Source of the DNA: an uncultured Eubacteriales bacterium
Lineage (GTDB): Bacteria > Bacillota > Clostridia > Oscillospirales > CAG-272
Length of the DNA: 64,000 nucleotides
NCBI GenBank assembly: GCA_934446365.1
Contig: CAKSDZ010000001.1
Span: 310,001 to 374,000 of the forward strand
Reading direction: 5' to 3'
Below the pieces are notes generated by a model. That model saw nothing but the letters and a program-made list of their open reading frames with translations. It was not told the origin of the DNA and searched no databases. This document shows positions 31,437-41,366 of the stretch, one piece after another. Every line of letters starts with the position of its first letter. Positions within the stretch are counted from its first letter, which is position 1. Both the position numbers and the translations under genes were made by a program.

Positions 31437-34400
31437 TCAAAACAAACGGATCTGATTTGTCTCGGAAAGCCCTTCAAGCACGCCGCCGGATTCCAAGATT
31501 TCCACCACCGCTTTTGAAATACCTGTACGCTGCTTCAGCTCTTCGATCGACAGAAACTCCCCTTCCTCGCGTGCCTCCTGGAGCTTTTGCGCCGCAGCCT
31601 CTCCAAGGCCGGGAAGGCTTCCGAAAGGAAGTCTGATCGCGCCGGATTCCGGAAGAAATAGCTTAGCATCCGATTTATACAGACTGACCGGCAGAAATTT
31701 ATATCCGCGTCCGAGGTACTCATACGCGATTTCCATGGCTGCATAAGTATCGTCATCCTTTTGTGTGCGTTCCTTTTTGTCTTTTCCTTTGATTTCGTCA
31801 AGCAGTCTGCGGACCGCAGCTTTGCCTTTGGCCGCAATAAGGCCGTCAAAACCATCCGGCGCCGCGCTGAAATATCCGCAGTAAAAGACAATCGGCTGAT
31901 GAACCTTGAACCACCCAAGCCGAATTGCGCTCATTACATATGCCGCGGCATGGGCCTTCGGAAACATGTATCGTATCTTCGTCAGACTGTCGATATACCA
32001 TGTATCTACGTTTTTTCCTTTCATGGCTGCGATCATCTCCTCGGGCAGCGGCTTTCCAGCCTTGTTCTTTCGCACGAATTCCATGATTTTGAAAGAGGTG
32101 CTGTTGTCGAGGCCATATCGAATCAGCGCCAGCATGATGCTGTCACGTGTACCGACGACTTTGGAAATATCGCAAACGCCGTTTTTAATCAGATCCTGCG
32201 CATTTCCGAGCCATAATCCCGTACCATGCGTTAGTCCCGATATTTGAAGAAGATCGTTGAAATTTTTCGGCCTTGCTTCGATGACAACCGGCATCACAAA
32301 AGAAGTACCGAATTCCGGCAATCCAAGCGTTCCGATTTTGCAGCCGATCTCCTCCGGCGTCACGCCGAGAGAGTCCGTAGAGCGGAAAAGCTCATACACG
32401 GCTTCATCGTTCATAGGAACGTCCAAAACGCTCATTCCCGAAAATTTTTCGAGATATTTGTACTTGGTCGGAACATCATGACCGAGTTCATCGAGCTTTA
32501 AAAGCGTATCGTGCAGATACTCAAAAGTGAAATGTGTCGTAACGATATCCGAATTCGGATCGTCGGCCGGATGCTGGACGGGACAGAAATCGTAGATTTC
32601 ATATTCCTTGGGAACCACGACAATTCCGCCCGGATGCTGTCCCGTTGTACGCTTGACGCCAATACATTTTTTTGTCAGACGACTCAGCTCCGCTTTGCTG
32701 AGATTCAGGTTTCTTTCTTCCGCATACTTGGCTGCATAGCCGTATGCGGTTTTATCGGCGATACCGCCGATTGTGCCGGCGCGGAATACGTTTTCGGCGC
32801 CGAACAGCTCTTCCGTATATTTGTGTACCTTTCCCTGAACCTCTCCGGAAAAATTGAGGTCGATATCCGGAGATTTATCTCCGTAAAAGCCAAGAAAGGT
32901 TTCAAACGGGATGTCATGACCGTCGCCCTTGAGCGACGCACCGCAGCGCGGACATTTTTTATCCGGCAAATCAAAACCGGAGCCGTAAGAGCCATCCGTA
33001 ATAAACTCGGAATACTGGCAGGACGGACAATAATAATGCGGAGGAAGTGGATTGACTTCGGAAATCCCCGCCATGGAAGCGACGAAAGAGGACCCCACCG
33101 AGCCTCGAGAACCGACAAGATATCCCTGCTGTTCACTGTACCACACAAGCTTTTGGGCAATCATATAAAGTACGGCAAAGCCGTTCTTGATGATAGAGGT
33201 AAGCTCCTTATCGAGCCGCGCTTCCACGATTTCCGGCAAAGGATTCCCATATAGCGACTGTGCGCGCTCGTAGCAGATTCGGCGCAGATCCTCCTCCGCA
33301 CCCTCCATTTTCGGCGTGAACGTACCGTCGGGAAACGGGCGGATTCCGTCCTCGATCATATCCGCGATTTTGTTGGTATTGGTGACAACGACCTCATATG
33401 CTTTCTCTTTGCCGAGATAGGCAAATTCTTCAAGCATTTCATCGGTTGTACGAAAATAAAGCTCGATATCGCGGTCTGCATCGTCATATTTCATGCCGGC
33501 AAGCAGGATTTTTCGGTAAATTTCGTCGGTTTTATCGAGAAAATGCGCATCGCACGTTGCGACGACCGGTTTTCCGGTCTCCTCGCCGAGCTTTACGATC
33601 GTTCGATTGAGCTTGCGAAGCTCCTCTTCGTCACGTACCGTTCTGTTGGCAACCATGAATCGGTTGTTGGAAATCGGCTGGATTTCAAGATAATCATAGA
33701 AATTCGCGAGAGAGACAAGCTCATCCCATGGCTTACCTTCAAGAACCGCGCGATAAAGCTCTCCTGCCTCGCAGGCGGAACCGAGGATAAGACCTTCCCT
33801 ATGTGCTTCCAGAACTGTTTTGGGAATCCTCGGGCGTTTTTTATAATATTTCAAGTAGCTGTATGAAATCAGCTTGTAAAGATTTTTCAGTCCGGTTTTG
33901 TTCTTCACAAGCAGAATCATATGATAAGAGCTGAGCTTTAAGGGATCCGTATGGTCGGACATCGCCTCAGACATCTGTGCGGGTGTAGAGATCCCGTCAT
34001 TTTCGAGCTTTGCCACCATCCGATAGAAGATTCGGGCACACATTTCGGCGTCGTCCGAGGCTCTGTGATGGTTGAAATCGCCAAGCCCGAAGTATTCCGC
34101 GACCGTATCGAGCTTATGCTTTTTCAGGTCGGGATTGACAAACCTCGACATGGATACGGTATCCAAATATGCATTGGTAAACGGAAGCTTGTGGTCGGTT
34201 GCCGCTTTTCGGATAAAGCTGATATCGAAAGAGGCATTGTGCGCGACAAGCATGCGGTCTCCGATGAAACCGAGAAAGCTTTTGATGGCTTCTTCCGTTT
34301 TCGGGGCGCCCTTGACCATTTCATCGCTGATACCGGTAAGCTTTGTGATTTCCTCCGGAATCGGCATTTCCGGATCAACAAAGGTATTGAATACCGAGAG

Positions 34401-35807
34401 GACCTCGTCATTTTTGACGAGTACCGCGCCGATTTCCGTGATTTTGCAGCTGAGCGGTGAAAGTCCGGTCGTTTCGATGTCGAAAACGACAAATTCATCG
34501 TCGAAGGTAACTCCGCTGTCGCCATAGATCGCCTTTGCTTCATCGTTGACATAGTATGCTTCCAAGCCGTAGAGAACCTTCATGCCGAGCTTTTCCGCGG
34601 CCTTCATTGCCTCTTGGTAGCCCTGAACGTTGCCGTGGTCGGTGATGGCGACCGCGCGGTGTCCCCATCTGTGAGCTGTTTTTACGGCGATATCCGGCGG
34701 GATGATGGCATCCATCTGAGACATATTGGTATGTAGATGCAGCTCTACTCGCTTTTCCGGCGCATGATCCATGCGTTCGATCTTCTTAATCTGCATGACC
34801 GCCGCCGGATTTATGATGAGTTCTCCGTCGAAATCAGAGTCATATCGAAGCGTTCCGAGAACGGCGACCGGCATACCGACGGAGAGCGCCTGATATTCTT
34901 CGCGTTCGCTATCGGATGCCGTCGTCCGAAACATGACACTTCCTTCATAATCGGTTATGGAAAATTCCACGCGATACCGTCCCTTTGTTTTTCGTTCGCT
35001 GATCTCGATATCGATGATTTCTCCCACTGCCGTGATTCTTCCCTGCGGTCCCGTCATGGATATGATAGGTACCGGTTTTATCTCAAACGCTTGTCCGATC
35101 AGCGGAATCGCGTCTTTTAAGTCAAATACGGAATAACCGATATGCAGATATCCGTTTTCGTCGGTAAACATTTTTGCCGGCGTATCATAAACGCTGGAAC
35201 GTTTTCCCGACGGCGCGGAAACCGGAAAGCTTCCAAAGCTTTCTTGTGAGGATGTGTCCCTGCGGTTCGCTCTGAGCTTCATCAGCTCGCTTTTGATATC
35301 ATTCTCTCCACGCGGTACATAATGCTCCGACTTTTTGAATCGGATTTCATATTCTATCCCAAACTCTCCGTAAATGATGTCGGCAATTTTCTTGCCGACA
35401 TGGTTATATTCGATAAATCCGATTCCGCCCTCTCCGAACATGATTTCGATTTCTATCCGGTTTCCGTCAAATGAGGGCGTATATTCCTGTAAAAAGCTTT
35501 TCGATATGATATTGGTGCGGTAAGCCTCCTCCATGATTTCCGAAAAATAGGCTTCCGTAAAAAGCTCTTTCGGATATTTGGGAAACAGTCTGACCGAACG
35601 AAGCACATAGGCTTTACAGATATCGTTTTCCAGCTTGTAAAGCTTTGCCTTGCGAATCAATGCGTCGCTTGTAAAATCCAGCTCCACCATGCGGAGATTC
35701 TTATCCACACGCATATTTCCTTTTAGAAAGGCTTTTTCCATCAAGCGTCGATTTTCCCCGTCCGGCAGATATCTTGTAAATACTTCAAGCAGCGTTTTTG
35801 ACGTCAT
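31437..35807 (-). CDS. polC: DNA polymerase III alpha subunit, Gram-positive type (PolC)
   Basis: A 1456-residue replicative polymerase. Order: N-terminal domains and OB fold (to about 350), a PHP domain beginning VELHLHTNMSQMDA (about 356), interrupted by the DEDDh proofreading exonuclease (about 430-600, FVVFDIETTGLSP, and HHRASDDAE near its end). The PHP remainder and the polymerase core follow. A zinc-binding Cys pair set (CPSC ... CPRC, about 925-955) precedes the catalytic DIDLNFSGEVQ (about 980), and the helix-hairpin-helix LPFGSLPGLGEAAAQKL lies near the end. All catalytic acids I can check are present. It closes the pyrH-frr-uppS-cdsA-dxr-rseP-ispG-polC operon, a hallmark order of Firmicutes. 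Confidence 0.98.
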   Translation of the reverse strand: MTSKTLLEVFTRYLPDGENRRLMEKAFLKGNMRVDKNLRMVELDFTSDALIRKAKLYKLENDICKAYVLRSVRLFPKYPKELFTEAYFSEIMEEAYRTNIISKSFLQEYTPSFDGNRIEIEIMFGEGGIGFIEYNHVGKKIADIIYGEFGIEYEIRFKKSEHYVPRGENDIKSELMKLRANRRDTSSQESFGSFPVSAPSGKRSSVYDTPAKMFTDENGYLHIGYSVFDLKDAIPLIGQAFEIKPVPIISMTGPQGRITAVGEIIDIEISERKTKGRYRVEFSITDYEGSVMFRTTASDSEREEYQALSVGMPVAVLGTLRYDSDFDGELIINPAAVMQIKKIERMDHAPEKRVELHLHTNMSQMDAIIPPDIAVKTAHRWGHRAVAITDHGNVQGYQEAMKAAEKLGMKVLYGLEAYYVNDEAKAIYGDSGVTFDDEFVVFDIETTGLSPLSCKITEIGAVLVKNDEVLSVFNTFVDPEMPIPEEITKLTGISDEMVKGAPKTEEAIKSFLGFIGDRMLVAHNASFDISFIRKAATDHKLPFTNAYLDTVSMSRFVNPDLKKHKLDTVAEYFGLGDFNHHRASDDAEMCARIFYRMVAKLENDGISTPAQMSEAMSDHTDPLKLSSYHMILLVKNKTGLKNLYKLISYSYLKYYKKRPRIPKTVLEAHREGLILGSACEAGELYRAVLEGKPWDELVSLANFYDYLEIQPISNNRFMVANRTVRDEEELRKLNRTIVKLGEETGKPVVATCDAHFLDKTDEIYRKILLAGMKYDDADRDIELYFRTTDEMLEEFAYLGKEKAYEVVVTNTNKIADMIEDGIRPFPDGTFTPKMEGAEEDLRRICYERAQSLYGNPLPEIVEARLDKELTSIIKNGFAVLYMIAQKLVWYSEQQGYLVGSRGSVGSSFVASMAGISEVNPLPPHYYCPSCQYSEFITDGSYGSGFDLPDKKCPRCGASLKGDGHDIPFETFLGFYGDKSPDIDLNFSGEVQGKVHKYTEELFGAENVFRAGTIGGIADKTAYGYAAKYAEERNLNLSKAELSRLTKKCIGVKRTTGQHPGGIVVVPKEYEIYDFCPVQHPADDPNSDIVTTHFTFEYLHDTLLKLDELGHDVPTKYKYLEKFSGMSVLDVPMNDEAVYELFRSTDSLGVTPEEIGCKIGTLGLPEFGTSFVMPVVIEARPKNFNDLLQISGLTHGTGLWLGNAQDLIKNGVCDISKVVGTRDSIMLALIRYGLDNSTSFKIMEFVRKNKAGKPLPEEMIAAMKGKNVDTWYIDSLTKIRYMFPKAHAAAYVMSAIRLGWFKVHQPIVFYCGYFSAAPDGFDGLIAAKGKAAVRRLLDEIKGKDKKERTQKDDDTYAAMEIAYEYLGRGYKFLPVSLYKSDAKLFLPESGAIRLPFGSLPGLGEAAAQKLQEAREEGEFLSIEELKQRTGISKAVVEILESGGVLEGLSETNQIRLF

Positions 35808-35821
35808 TTCCCAGGTCTCCT

Positions 35822-36907
35822 TTACTCCAAATTCTCAAACCTTTTGATTTCGCCGATAAGCTCGTCCACGATGTTCCGTTCATTTATGCGGCGAATAATC
35901 TTTCCATGCGAGAACAAGACGGCCTCGCCCACAGCGCCTGCAATCCCGATATCCGCCTCCGCCGCTTCTCCGGGACCATTTACCACACAGCCCATAACCG
36001 CGACGGTCATTTTCCGGTTGATCCGCAGCGCCGTTAGTTTCTCTTCAAGCTCTTCGCAAATCCGAATCAGATCGATTTTGGTCCTGCCGCAGGTGGGACA
36101 TGAGACGATATTGATATAATTTTCCGAGGAGAGCCCACAAGCCCTTAAAATGGCCTTGGCGGCCTCAATTTCTTTAACAGGGGAATCCGTCAAGGAAACG
36201 CGGATCGTGTCTCCTATCCCCTCGCAAAGCAGCGTACCGATGCCGATTGCCGACTTTAATGTGCCGGCGCTTCCTCTCCCCGCCTCCGTGACGCCGAGGT
36301 GAAGAGGATATGCACAGGAGGCTCCTACGATTCTATTTGCTTCAATCATTGTCATGACATCGCTTGATTTGATGGAAACGACAATATCGGAAAAGTCGTA
36401 TTTTTCGAGCAATTTCGCGTGATAAAGCGCACTTTCCGCAAGTGCTTCGGGTGTCGGAGCGCCGTATTTTGCAAGAATATGTTTTTCAAGCGAGCCACTG
36501 TTGATACCGATTCGGATTGGGATGCCCCGCTTTCGGCATTCGTCGGCAACCGCCTTTATTTTTTCCTGCGAGCCAATGTTTCCCGGATTGATTCTGATTT
36601 TATCGATACCGGCAGCTGCCGCTTCCAGTGCGATGCGATAGTCAAAATGAATGTCCGCCACAAGCGGTATTCGGATATCGCTCTGTTTTAGTCTGTAAAT
36701 CGTTTCACACGCCACGACATCGGGAACGGCGAGCCGCACGATATCGCAGCCGGCGTTCTCGAGTTCTCGGATTTGTCTATATGTCGCGTCATAATCATGC
36801 GTGTCCGTATTCGTCATAGATTGAACCGTGACAGGCGCTTCGCTGCCTATCACGGTTTTGCCCACAAGAACCGTATGGGTTTTTCTTCTTGATATCTTGA
36901 TTTCCAT
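35822..36907 (-). CDS. ispG: 4-hydroxy-3-methylbut-2-en-1-yl diphosphate synthase IspG
   Basis: A 361-residue [4Fe-4S] enzyme that reduces MEcPP to HMBPP, the penultimate MEP step. The N-terminal TIM barrel has VTVQSMTNTDTHDYDAT, CDIVRLAVPD and IRINPGNIG. The C-terminal cluster domain has SCPTCGRTKIDL (two Cys) and VAVMGCVVNGPGEA (third Cys), with the conserved Glu ligand nearby. Length is typical of the short bacterial form. It is 4 bp from rseP and 14 bp from polC. Confidence 0.97.
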   Translation of the reverse strand: MEIKISRRKTHTVLVGKTVIGSEAPVTVQSMTNTDTHDYDATYRQIRELENAGCDIVRLAVPDVVACETIYRLKQSDIRIPLVADIHFDYRIALEAAAAGIDKIRINPGNIGSQEKIKAVADECRKRGIPIRIGINSGSLEKHILAKYGAPTPEALAESALYHAKLLEKYDFSDIVVSIKSSDVMTMIEANRIVGASCAYPLHLGVTEAGRGSAGTLKSAIGIGTLLCEGIGDTIRVSLTDSPVKEIEAAKAILRACGLSSENYINIVSCPTCGRTKIDLIRICEELEEKLTALRINRKMTVAVMGCVVNGPGEAAEADIGIAGAVGEAVLFSHGKIIRRINERNIVDELIGEIKRFENLE

Positions 36908-36911
36908 ATTT

Positions 36912-37958
36912 CTATTGCTTCACCATCGTAAAAATATCTTTTCCTGTAATCACAAGCATTAAGAGCAGAAGCAGCGCCATTCCCGCCGCATGGATATAGC
37001 TTTCGATTTTCGGGCTGACCGGCTTTCTGCGGATTCCCTCGATGATGAGAAAGACGATTCTGCCGCCGTCGAGCGCGGGAAAAGGCAAAAGATTCATACA
37101 GCCGAGATTCATCGCCAAAACGACGAAAAGATACCAAAGATTGGAGCTGTCCTTGTTTTCGACCGCGTCCTGCGCATAGTCCGTAATCACGCCTGTAATC
37201 CCGACGGGACCGGACAGCTGTTGGATTCCGTATTTGCCGGTAATCAGATCATACAAAGAATCATAGACCATTCTGACCGTCATGACGGACTGCCAAAAGG
37301 AATTTTTGATAACGGAACTGACATTTTTGGTATCCAGTACCGGATAAAAGTCGCGTGCGCCGAAAGCCACGCCCTGCTCGACGGTTGTGGGAAAAACGAC
37401 ATCCTCGAGCACGATTTTCTCTCCGTCCCGGATGACCGTGACATCGACCGGCTTCACGCCATAGCGGCTGATTTTATAATTCATGTCATAAAAAACATGG
37501 ACTCTGTGCCCGTCGATGGAGACGATCGTGTCTCCTGCCATCAGTCCCGACTGTTCTGTTTTCGCCCCTTCGGCAAAGCTGCGAACGGTGGTCGTACCGA
37601 TATTTTTTGCACACATCACAAGAATCAGCATGACGATAAATCCAAGCAAAATATTGGACAAGGAGCCTGCCGCGGTAATGATGATGCGCTGCCATACGGG
37701 CTTTTTCCGCAGAGAGCCTTCGTCGTCCGATTCTTCGTCCTCGCCCGCCATGCTGACAAATCCGCCGATCGGCAGCAACCGAATTGAATATGCGGTATCT
37801 GTTTTTTTCGATTTTTTTGAGATCAGCTTCGGTCCCATTCCGATGGAAAATTCGTAGATTTTCACATGAAAGAGCCTTGCCGTAAGAAAATGTCCGAGCT
37901 CATGGACAAAAATGAGTGCGCCGAATATCAAAATGGCGATGAGAATATATAGCAGCAT
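36912..37958 (-). CDS. rseP: RIP metalloprotease RseP (site-2 protease)
   Basis: A 348-residue intramembrane zinc protease. The first helix carries the zinc motif in FVHELGHFLTARLF (HExxH). One PDZ domain lies in the middle (AEGAKTEQSGLMAGDTIVSIDGHRV, about 140-200). The third zinc ligand is in NLLPFPALDGGRIVF, followed by the last helix. Homologues (RasP/YluC in Bacillus) cleave anti-sigma factors such as RsiW and remnant signal peptides. Its position between dxr and ispG is conserved. Confidence 0.96.
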   Translation of the reverse strand: MLLYILIAILIFGALIFVHELGHFLTARLFHVKIYEFSIGMGPKLISKKSKKTDTAYSIRLLPIGGFVSMAGEDEESDDEGSLRKKPVWQRIIITAAGSLSNILLGFIVMLILVMCAKNIGTTTVRSFAEGAKTEQSGLMAGDTIVSIDGHRVHVFYDMNYKISRYGVKPVDVTVIRDGEKIVLEDVVFPTTVEQGVAFGARDFYPVLDTKNVSSVIKNSFWQSVMTVRMVYDSLYDLITGKYGIQQLSGPVGITGVITDYAQDAVENKDSSNLWYLFVVLAMNLGCMNLLPFPALDGGRIVFLIIEGIRRKPVSPKIESYIHAAGMALLLLLMLVITGKDIFTMVKQ

Positions 37959-38001
37959 AAAAACTCCGTTTCTCCGCTTTATGACGGGAAATTATGATCG
38001 T

Positions 38002-39153
38002 TTAAATCGCTGATTTCACCGCTTCCCGAACGGATAGATTGGCTTCTTCTATCTCGGAAAGCGTTGGGCTTGTGAGATTGTGAAAAGAGCGAACGGCTTT
38101 TTCAACAATATCGAAAATATCGGTGAATCGGATTTTCCGATTCAAAAAGAGCGCGACGGCTTCTTCGTTTGCGGCATTCATGACGCATGGCAGAATACCG
38201 CCCGCTTTGGCCGTTTCCTCCGCAAGCGCAAGCAGGGGGAACGCTTCCCTGTCCGGTTCAAAAAATGTGAGCTTTCCGAGCTTTGCGAAATCAAGCGGCT
38301 CACAGGAAGATTCCGCCCGTTCGGGATAGGTAATCGCATATTGAATCGGCAATCTCATATCGGATACACCGAGCTGAGCGATCACCGCTTTATCATTGTA
38401 TTCCACCATGGAATGTATTATGCTTTCTCTGTGAACGATGACTTTGATTTTATCAGATGAGACATTGAACAGATGCATCGCTTCAATGACTTCAAGCCCC
38501 TTGTTCATCAGCGTAGCACAGTCCACCGTGATTTTCGCTCCCATTTTCCATGTGGGATGGCCGAGCGCACGCTCCACGGTGACTTCGCGCAGCTCGTCTC
38601 GCGTCATGCCGAAAAAAGGACCTCCCGAGCAGGTAAGCAGAATCCGACGGATGTCCTCACTCTTTTTTCCCGCAAGACACTGAAAAATCGCGCTGTGCTC
38701 ACTGTCGACCGGAATGATCTCACAGCCGTTTTTTGCGGCATCCGCCATGACAAGCTTGCCGGCTGCGACGATGGTTTCTTTGTTGGCTAGTCCGATCCGG
38801 GGAAAGCGTCGGATAGCGGCCAGCGTAGGGCGCAGGCCCGCAAAGCCGCTGAGCGCATTGATGCAAACCTCGGAGGAAAGCGTATCGATCATTTCACAGA
38901 TGCAGTCCCTGCCGGAAAGAACCGCTGTATCGGTGTCCTTGACGGCGATTCTGAGAGATTTCGCGGCAGTCTCGTCCCCAATAGCGGCGTATTTTGGTCT
39001 GAAAGCGCGGATTTGTTCTTCCCCAAGCCGGATATTGCTTCCGAAAGCGATGGCGTCCACTTTAAGACCGAGAAAGCGCGCTACGTCCAGCGTTTGCGAG
39101 CCGACGGAGCCCGTTGAGCCCAAAACGGTGATGTGTTTCTTTTTGATATCCAT
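38002..39153 (-). CDS. dxr: 1-deoxy-D-xylulose 5-phosphate reductoisomerase
   Basis: A 383-residue NADPH-dependent enzyme that commits DXP to the MEP pathway (the fosmidomycin target). The N-terminal Rossmann motif ITVLGSTGSVGSQTLDV, then LANKETIVAAG, PVDSEHSAIFQCL, the flexible loop GMTRDELREVTVERALGHPTWKMG (only its ends quoted) and ATLMNKGLEVIEAMHLF are all present. The gene is also called ispC. It lies between cdsA and rseP on the minus strand. Confidence 0.97.
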   Translation of the reverse strand: MDIKKKHITVLGSTGSVGSQTLDVARFLGLKVDAIAFGSNIRLGEEQIRAFRPKYAAIGDETAAKSLRIAVKDTDTAVLSGRDCICEMIDTLSSEVCINALSGFAGLRPTLAAIRRFPRIGLANKETIVAAGKLVMADAAKNGCEIIPVDSEHSAIFQCLAGKKSEDIRRILLTCSGGPFFGMTRDELREVTVERALGHPTWKMGAKITVDCATLMNKGLEVIEAMHLFNVSSDKIKVIVHRESIIHSMVEYNDKAVIAQLGVSDMRLPIQYAITYPERAESSCEPLDFAKLGKLTFFEPDREAFPLLALAEETAKAGGILPCVMNAANEEAVALFLNRKIRFTDIFDIVEKAVRSFHNLTSPTLSEIEEANLSVREAVKSAI

Positions 39154-39177
39154 AATTTCTTCCGTAATTTCTGGTAT

Positions 39178-40020
39178 TTATCCGAAAATATGTATTGTGC
39201 TCGGCAGCAAAAGCGTGGCTCCGTATATGATGGGAGCGACCGCTATGATAGAATCGAAACGATCCATGACGCCGCCGTGCCCCGGAAAAATAAAGCCGAA
39301 ATCCTTGATGCCTTGTTCTCTCTTGATATAAGAGGCAATCAAATCTCCCAGCTGCGACACAACGGCGATGACAGCGGCAAGGATCAAAAGCGCAATGTAA
39401 TTGACGGAAACGGAAAAGCATTTATCCAAAATAAGCCCGTAAACCGCATATCCGATAACACACCCGAATATGCCGCCGATCGCGCCTTCTACGGTTTTTT
39501 TCGGACTGACGGCCGGTATCAGCTTGTGTTTTCCAAAAAGAACACCGACAAAATAGGCGCCCGTATCGGTCATCCACGCGCCGATAAATATAAGCAGATA
39601 CAAATATTGTCCGGTTTCCGGCCATTCACGCAAAAGAATGATGCTGAGAAATCCGATAATGATATAACAGGTGACCGATACGAGCTCCGCCGCCTGTGAA
39701 AATTTGATATTCCCGCAGGAGAACATGGTAAAGACAAAGATGAGAAAAAGATAGACATAGCCGATTCCGAAAAGCGTCGGAATAAATTTTTCAAACTCCA
39801 TGAAATAGGTGGTCATAAGGAAGATAACGACCGCCGTAAACAGATAGGAGGTGCAAGCCAAAAGATACTTGCGGCGCACGCCGATACAGCCGGTAATTTC
39901 ATATACGGCGAGCAGCGCGAGCAGTCCGAGCGCCAGCGTAAACACCCATGTGTCGGAAAAAATCAGAACCGGGATCAGAATCGCGATGCAGACGACAGCG
40001 GTGATGATTCTTTTGAGCAT
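39178..40020 (-). CDS. cdsA: Phosphatidate cytidylyltransferase CdsA
   Basis: A 280-residue membrane enzyme that makes CDP-diacylglycerol for phospholipid synthesis. There are about eight hydrophobic segments. The C-terminal signature reads SQLGDLIASYIKREQGIKDFG-like, then FPGHGGVMDRFDS, where the acidic residues bind metal. SPKKTVEGAIGG is also typical. It begins 4 bp after uppS and is followed by dxr, so it belongs to the operon. Confidence 0.96.
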   Translation of the reverse strand: MLKRIITAVVCIAILIPVLIFSDTWVFTLALGLLALLAVYEITGCIGVRRKYLLACTSYLFTAVVIFLMTTYFMEFEKFIPTLFGIGYVYLFLIFVFTMFSCGNIKFSQAAELVSVTCYIIIGFLSIILLREWPETGQYLYLLIFIGAWMTDTGAYFVGVLFGKHKLIPAVSPKKTVEGAIGGIFGCVIGYAVYGLILDKCFSVSVNYIALLILAAVIAVVSQLGDLIASYIKREQGIKDFGFIFPGHGGVMDRFDSIIAVAPIIYGATLLLPSTIHIFG

Positions 40021-40023
40021 AGT

Positions 40024-40728
40024 CTATATTCCTCCGTATCTTCTGTTTCTTTGATAGAATCTGTCGATGATATCGTCAACCTCGCCGGTTGTAAAATCCG
40101 GCCACAGGGTGTCGGTAAAAAACAGCTCGGCATAGGCGGACTGCCAAAGAAGAAAATTGGACAGGCGCATTTCCCCGCCGGTACGGACGATGAGATCCGG
40201 AGGCGGCACGACGCCCGAATAGATGGTATCGGTGATGTCCTGCTCCGACAGCGTCCTCTTGCCGCGGCGAATGAGAGAATTGACAGCGTCTACGATTTCT
40301 CCCCTTCCGCCATAGTTTATGGCAACACAAAGAATTTTAGAACGCGAGGCGGTCAGGCGCTCCACCTCGGCCATTTCCCTTTTCATGCTGTCGTCGAATA
40401 CGTCCCGGTTTCCGATAAACAGTACGCGCACGTCGTTTTTCTCAAAATCCCGCTCGGCTTCCTTGATATAGTCTTGAAAAAGCTTCATGATGGTGTCGAC
40501 TTCTTTTTTCGGGCGTTTCCAATTTTCCGTAGAAAACGCATACACGGTAACGCAGTCGATCCCTCTTTCCGAACAGTGACGTATAATTTCCCTGAATTTC
40601 TTTGCGCCTGCCGAATGTCCGTATTCACGCGGCATAAGCCGCTTTTTGGCCCACCTGCCGTTGCCGTCCATGATAAAAGCGATATGACGTATTCCATTTC
40701 CGTCTTTTTCATTTTGCGAAATGCCCAT
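40024..40728 (-). CDS. uppS: Isoprenyl transferase (undecaprenyl diphosphate synthase)
   Basis: A 234-residue cis-prenyltransferase that extends farnesyl diphosphate with IPP to the C55 carrier used in wall synthesis. The signature HIAFIMDGNGRWAKKRLM contains the catalytic Asp, with FSTENWKRP and the late RTGGEMRLSNFLLWQSAYAE (IPP-binding Arg residues) and TLWPDF. It consumes the product of the MEP pathway whose genes flank it. Confidence 0.97.
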   Translation of the reverse strand: MGISQNEKDGNGIRHIAFIMDGNGRWAKKRLMPREYGHSAGAKKFREIIRHCSERGIDCVTVYAFSTENWKRPKKEVDTIMKLFQDYIKEAERDFEKNDVRVLFIGNRDVFDDSMKREMAEVERLTASRSKILCVAINYGGRGEIVDAVNSLIRRGKRTLSEQDITDTIYSGVVPPPDLIVRTGGEMRLSNFLLWQSAYAELFFTDTLWPDFTTGEVDDIIDRFYQRNRRYGGI

Positions 40729-40770
40729 ATAGACTCCGATTTCTGAAAATTTTTAAGTCTTATCAAAAAT

Positions 40771-40794
40771 CAACCGCCTTTTTCAAGGCGGTTG
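40771..40794 (-). terminator. Hairpin between frr and uppS
   Basis: CAACCGCC (40771-40778) pairs with GGCGGTTG (40787-40794). On the minus strand it is followed by ATTTTTGAT, a moderate T-run, so it may attenuate transcription into uppS-polC without blocking it. Confidence 0.55.
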
Positions 40795-40811
40795 GCATGA
40801 TGGCTTCAACG

Positions 40812-41366
40812 TCAAATCTCCATGATTTCCTTTACCTTACCCGCTGTTACCGCATCTACTTTTTTTACATAAGAATCGGTAAGCTCCTGAACCTGTTTTT
40901 CGGAGGCTTTCTGTTCATCTTCGGTCATCTCGGAATTCTTCTTCATGGCCTTGCATTTGTCGTTCGCATCACGGCGAATGTTCCGAATGGCGACCTTGAT
41001 TTCCTCACCCTTGGATTCCACCTCTTTCTTTTTCTGCTTACGGGTTTCCTCCGTCATCGGGGGAAAGGCCAAGCGGATCGATTTGCCGTCGTTCTGCGGG
41101 TTGATTCCGAGGTCGCTTTCATTGATCGCTTTTTCAATGGAGCGAAGCGTCGTCGCATCCCACGGCGTAATCATGAGCGTTCTCGGATCGGTCGCTTTGA
41201 CCTCCGCCATTTGAGAGATCTGTGTGGGCGAACCGTAATAATCAACCATGATTTTATTCAAGACCACCGGTGTCGCTCTTCCAAGGCGAATAGAATCGAG
41301 CTCGGATTCATAGGAAGAGATCGCCTTCTGCATTTTGCTTTCAAATTCTTTTACGTCAAGTTTCAT
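40812..41366 (-). CDS. frr: Ribosome recycling factor
   Basis: A 184-residue protein of standard length that, with EF-G, splits post-termination ribosomes. It has the RRF pattern: SIRLGRATPVVLNKIMVDYYGSPT, SQMAEVKATDPRTLMITPWD and IRLAFPPMTEETRKQKKKEVE-like helical arm. It overlaps pyrH by four bases (ATGA), giving coupling. Confidence 0.98.
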   Translation of the reverse strand: MKLDVKEFESKMQKAISSYESELDSIRLGRATPVVLNKIMVDYYGSPTQISQMAEVKATDPRTLMITPWDATTLRSIEKAINESDLGINPQNDGKSIRLAFPPMTEETRKQKKKEVESKGEEIKVAIRNIRRDANDKCKAMKKNSEMTEDEQKASEKQVQELTDSYVKKVDAVTAGKVKEIMEI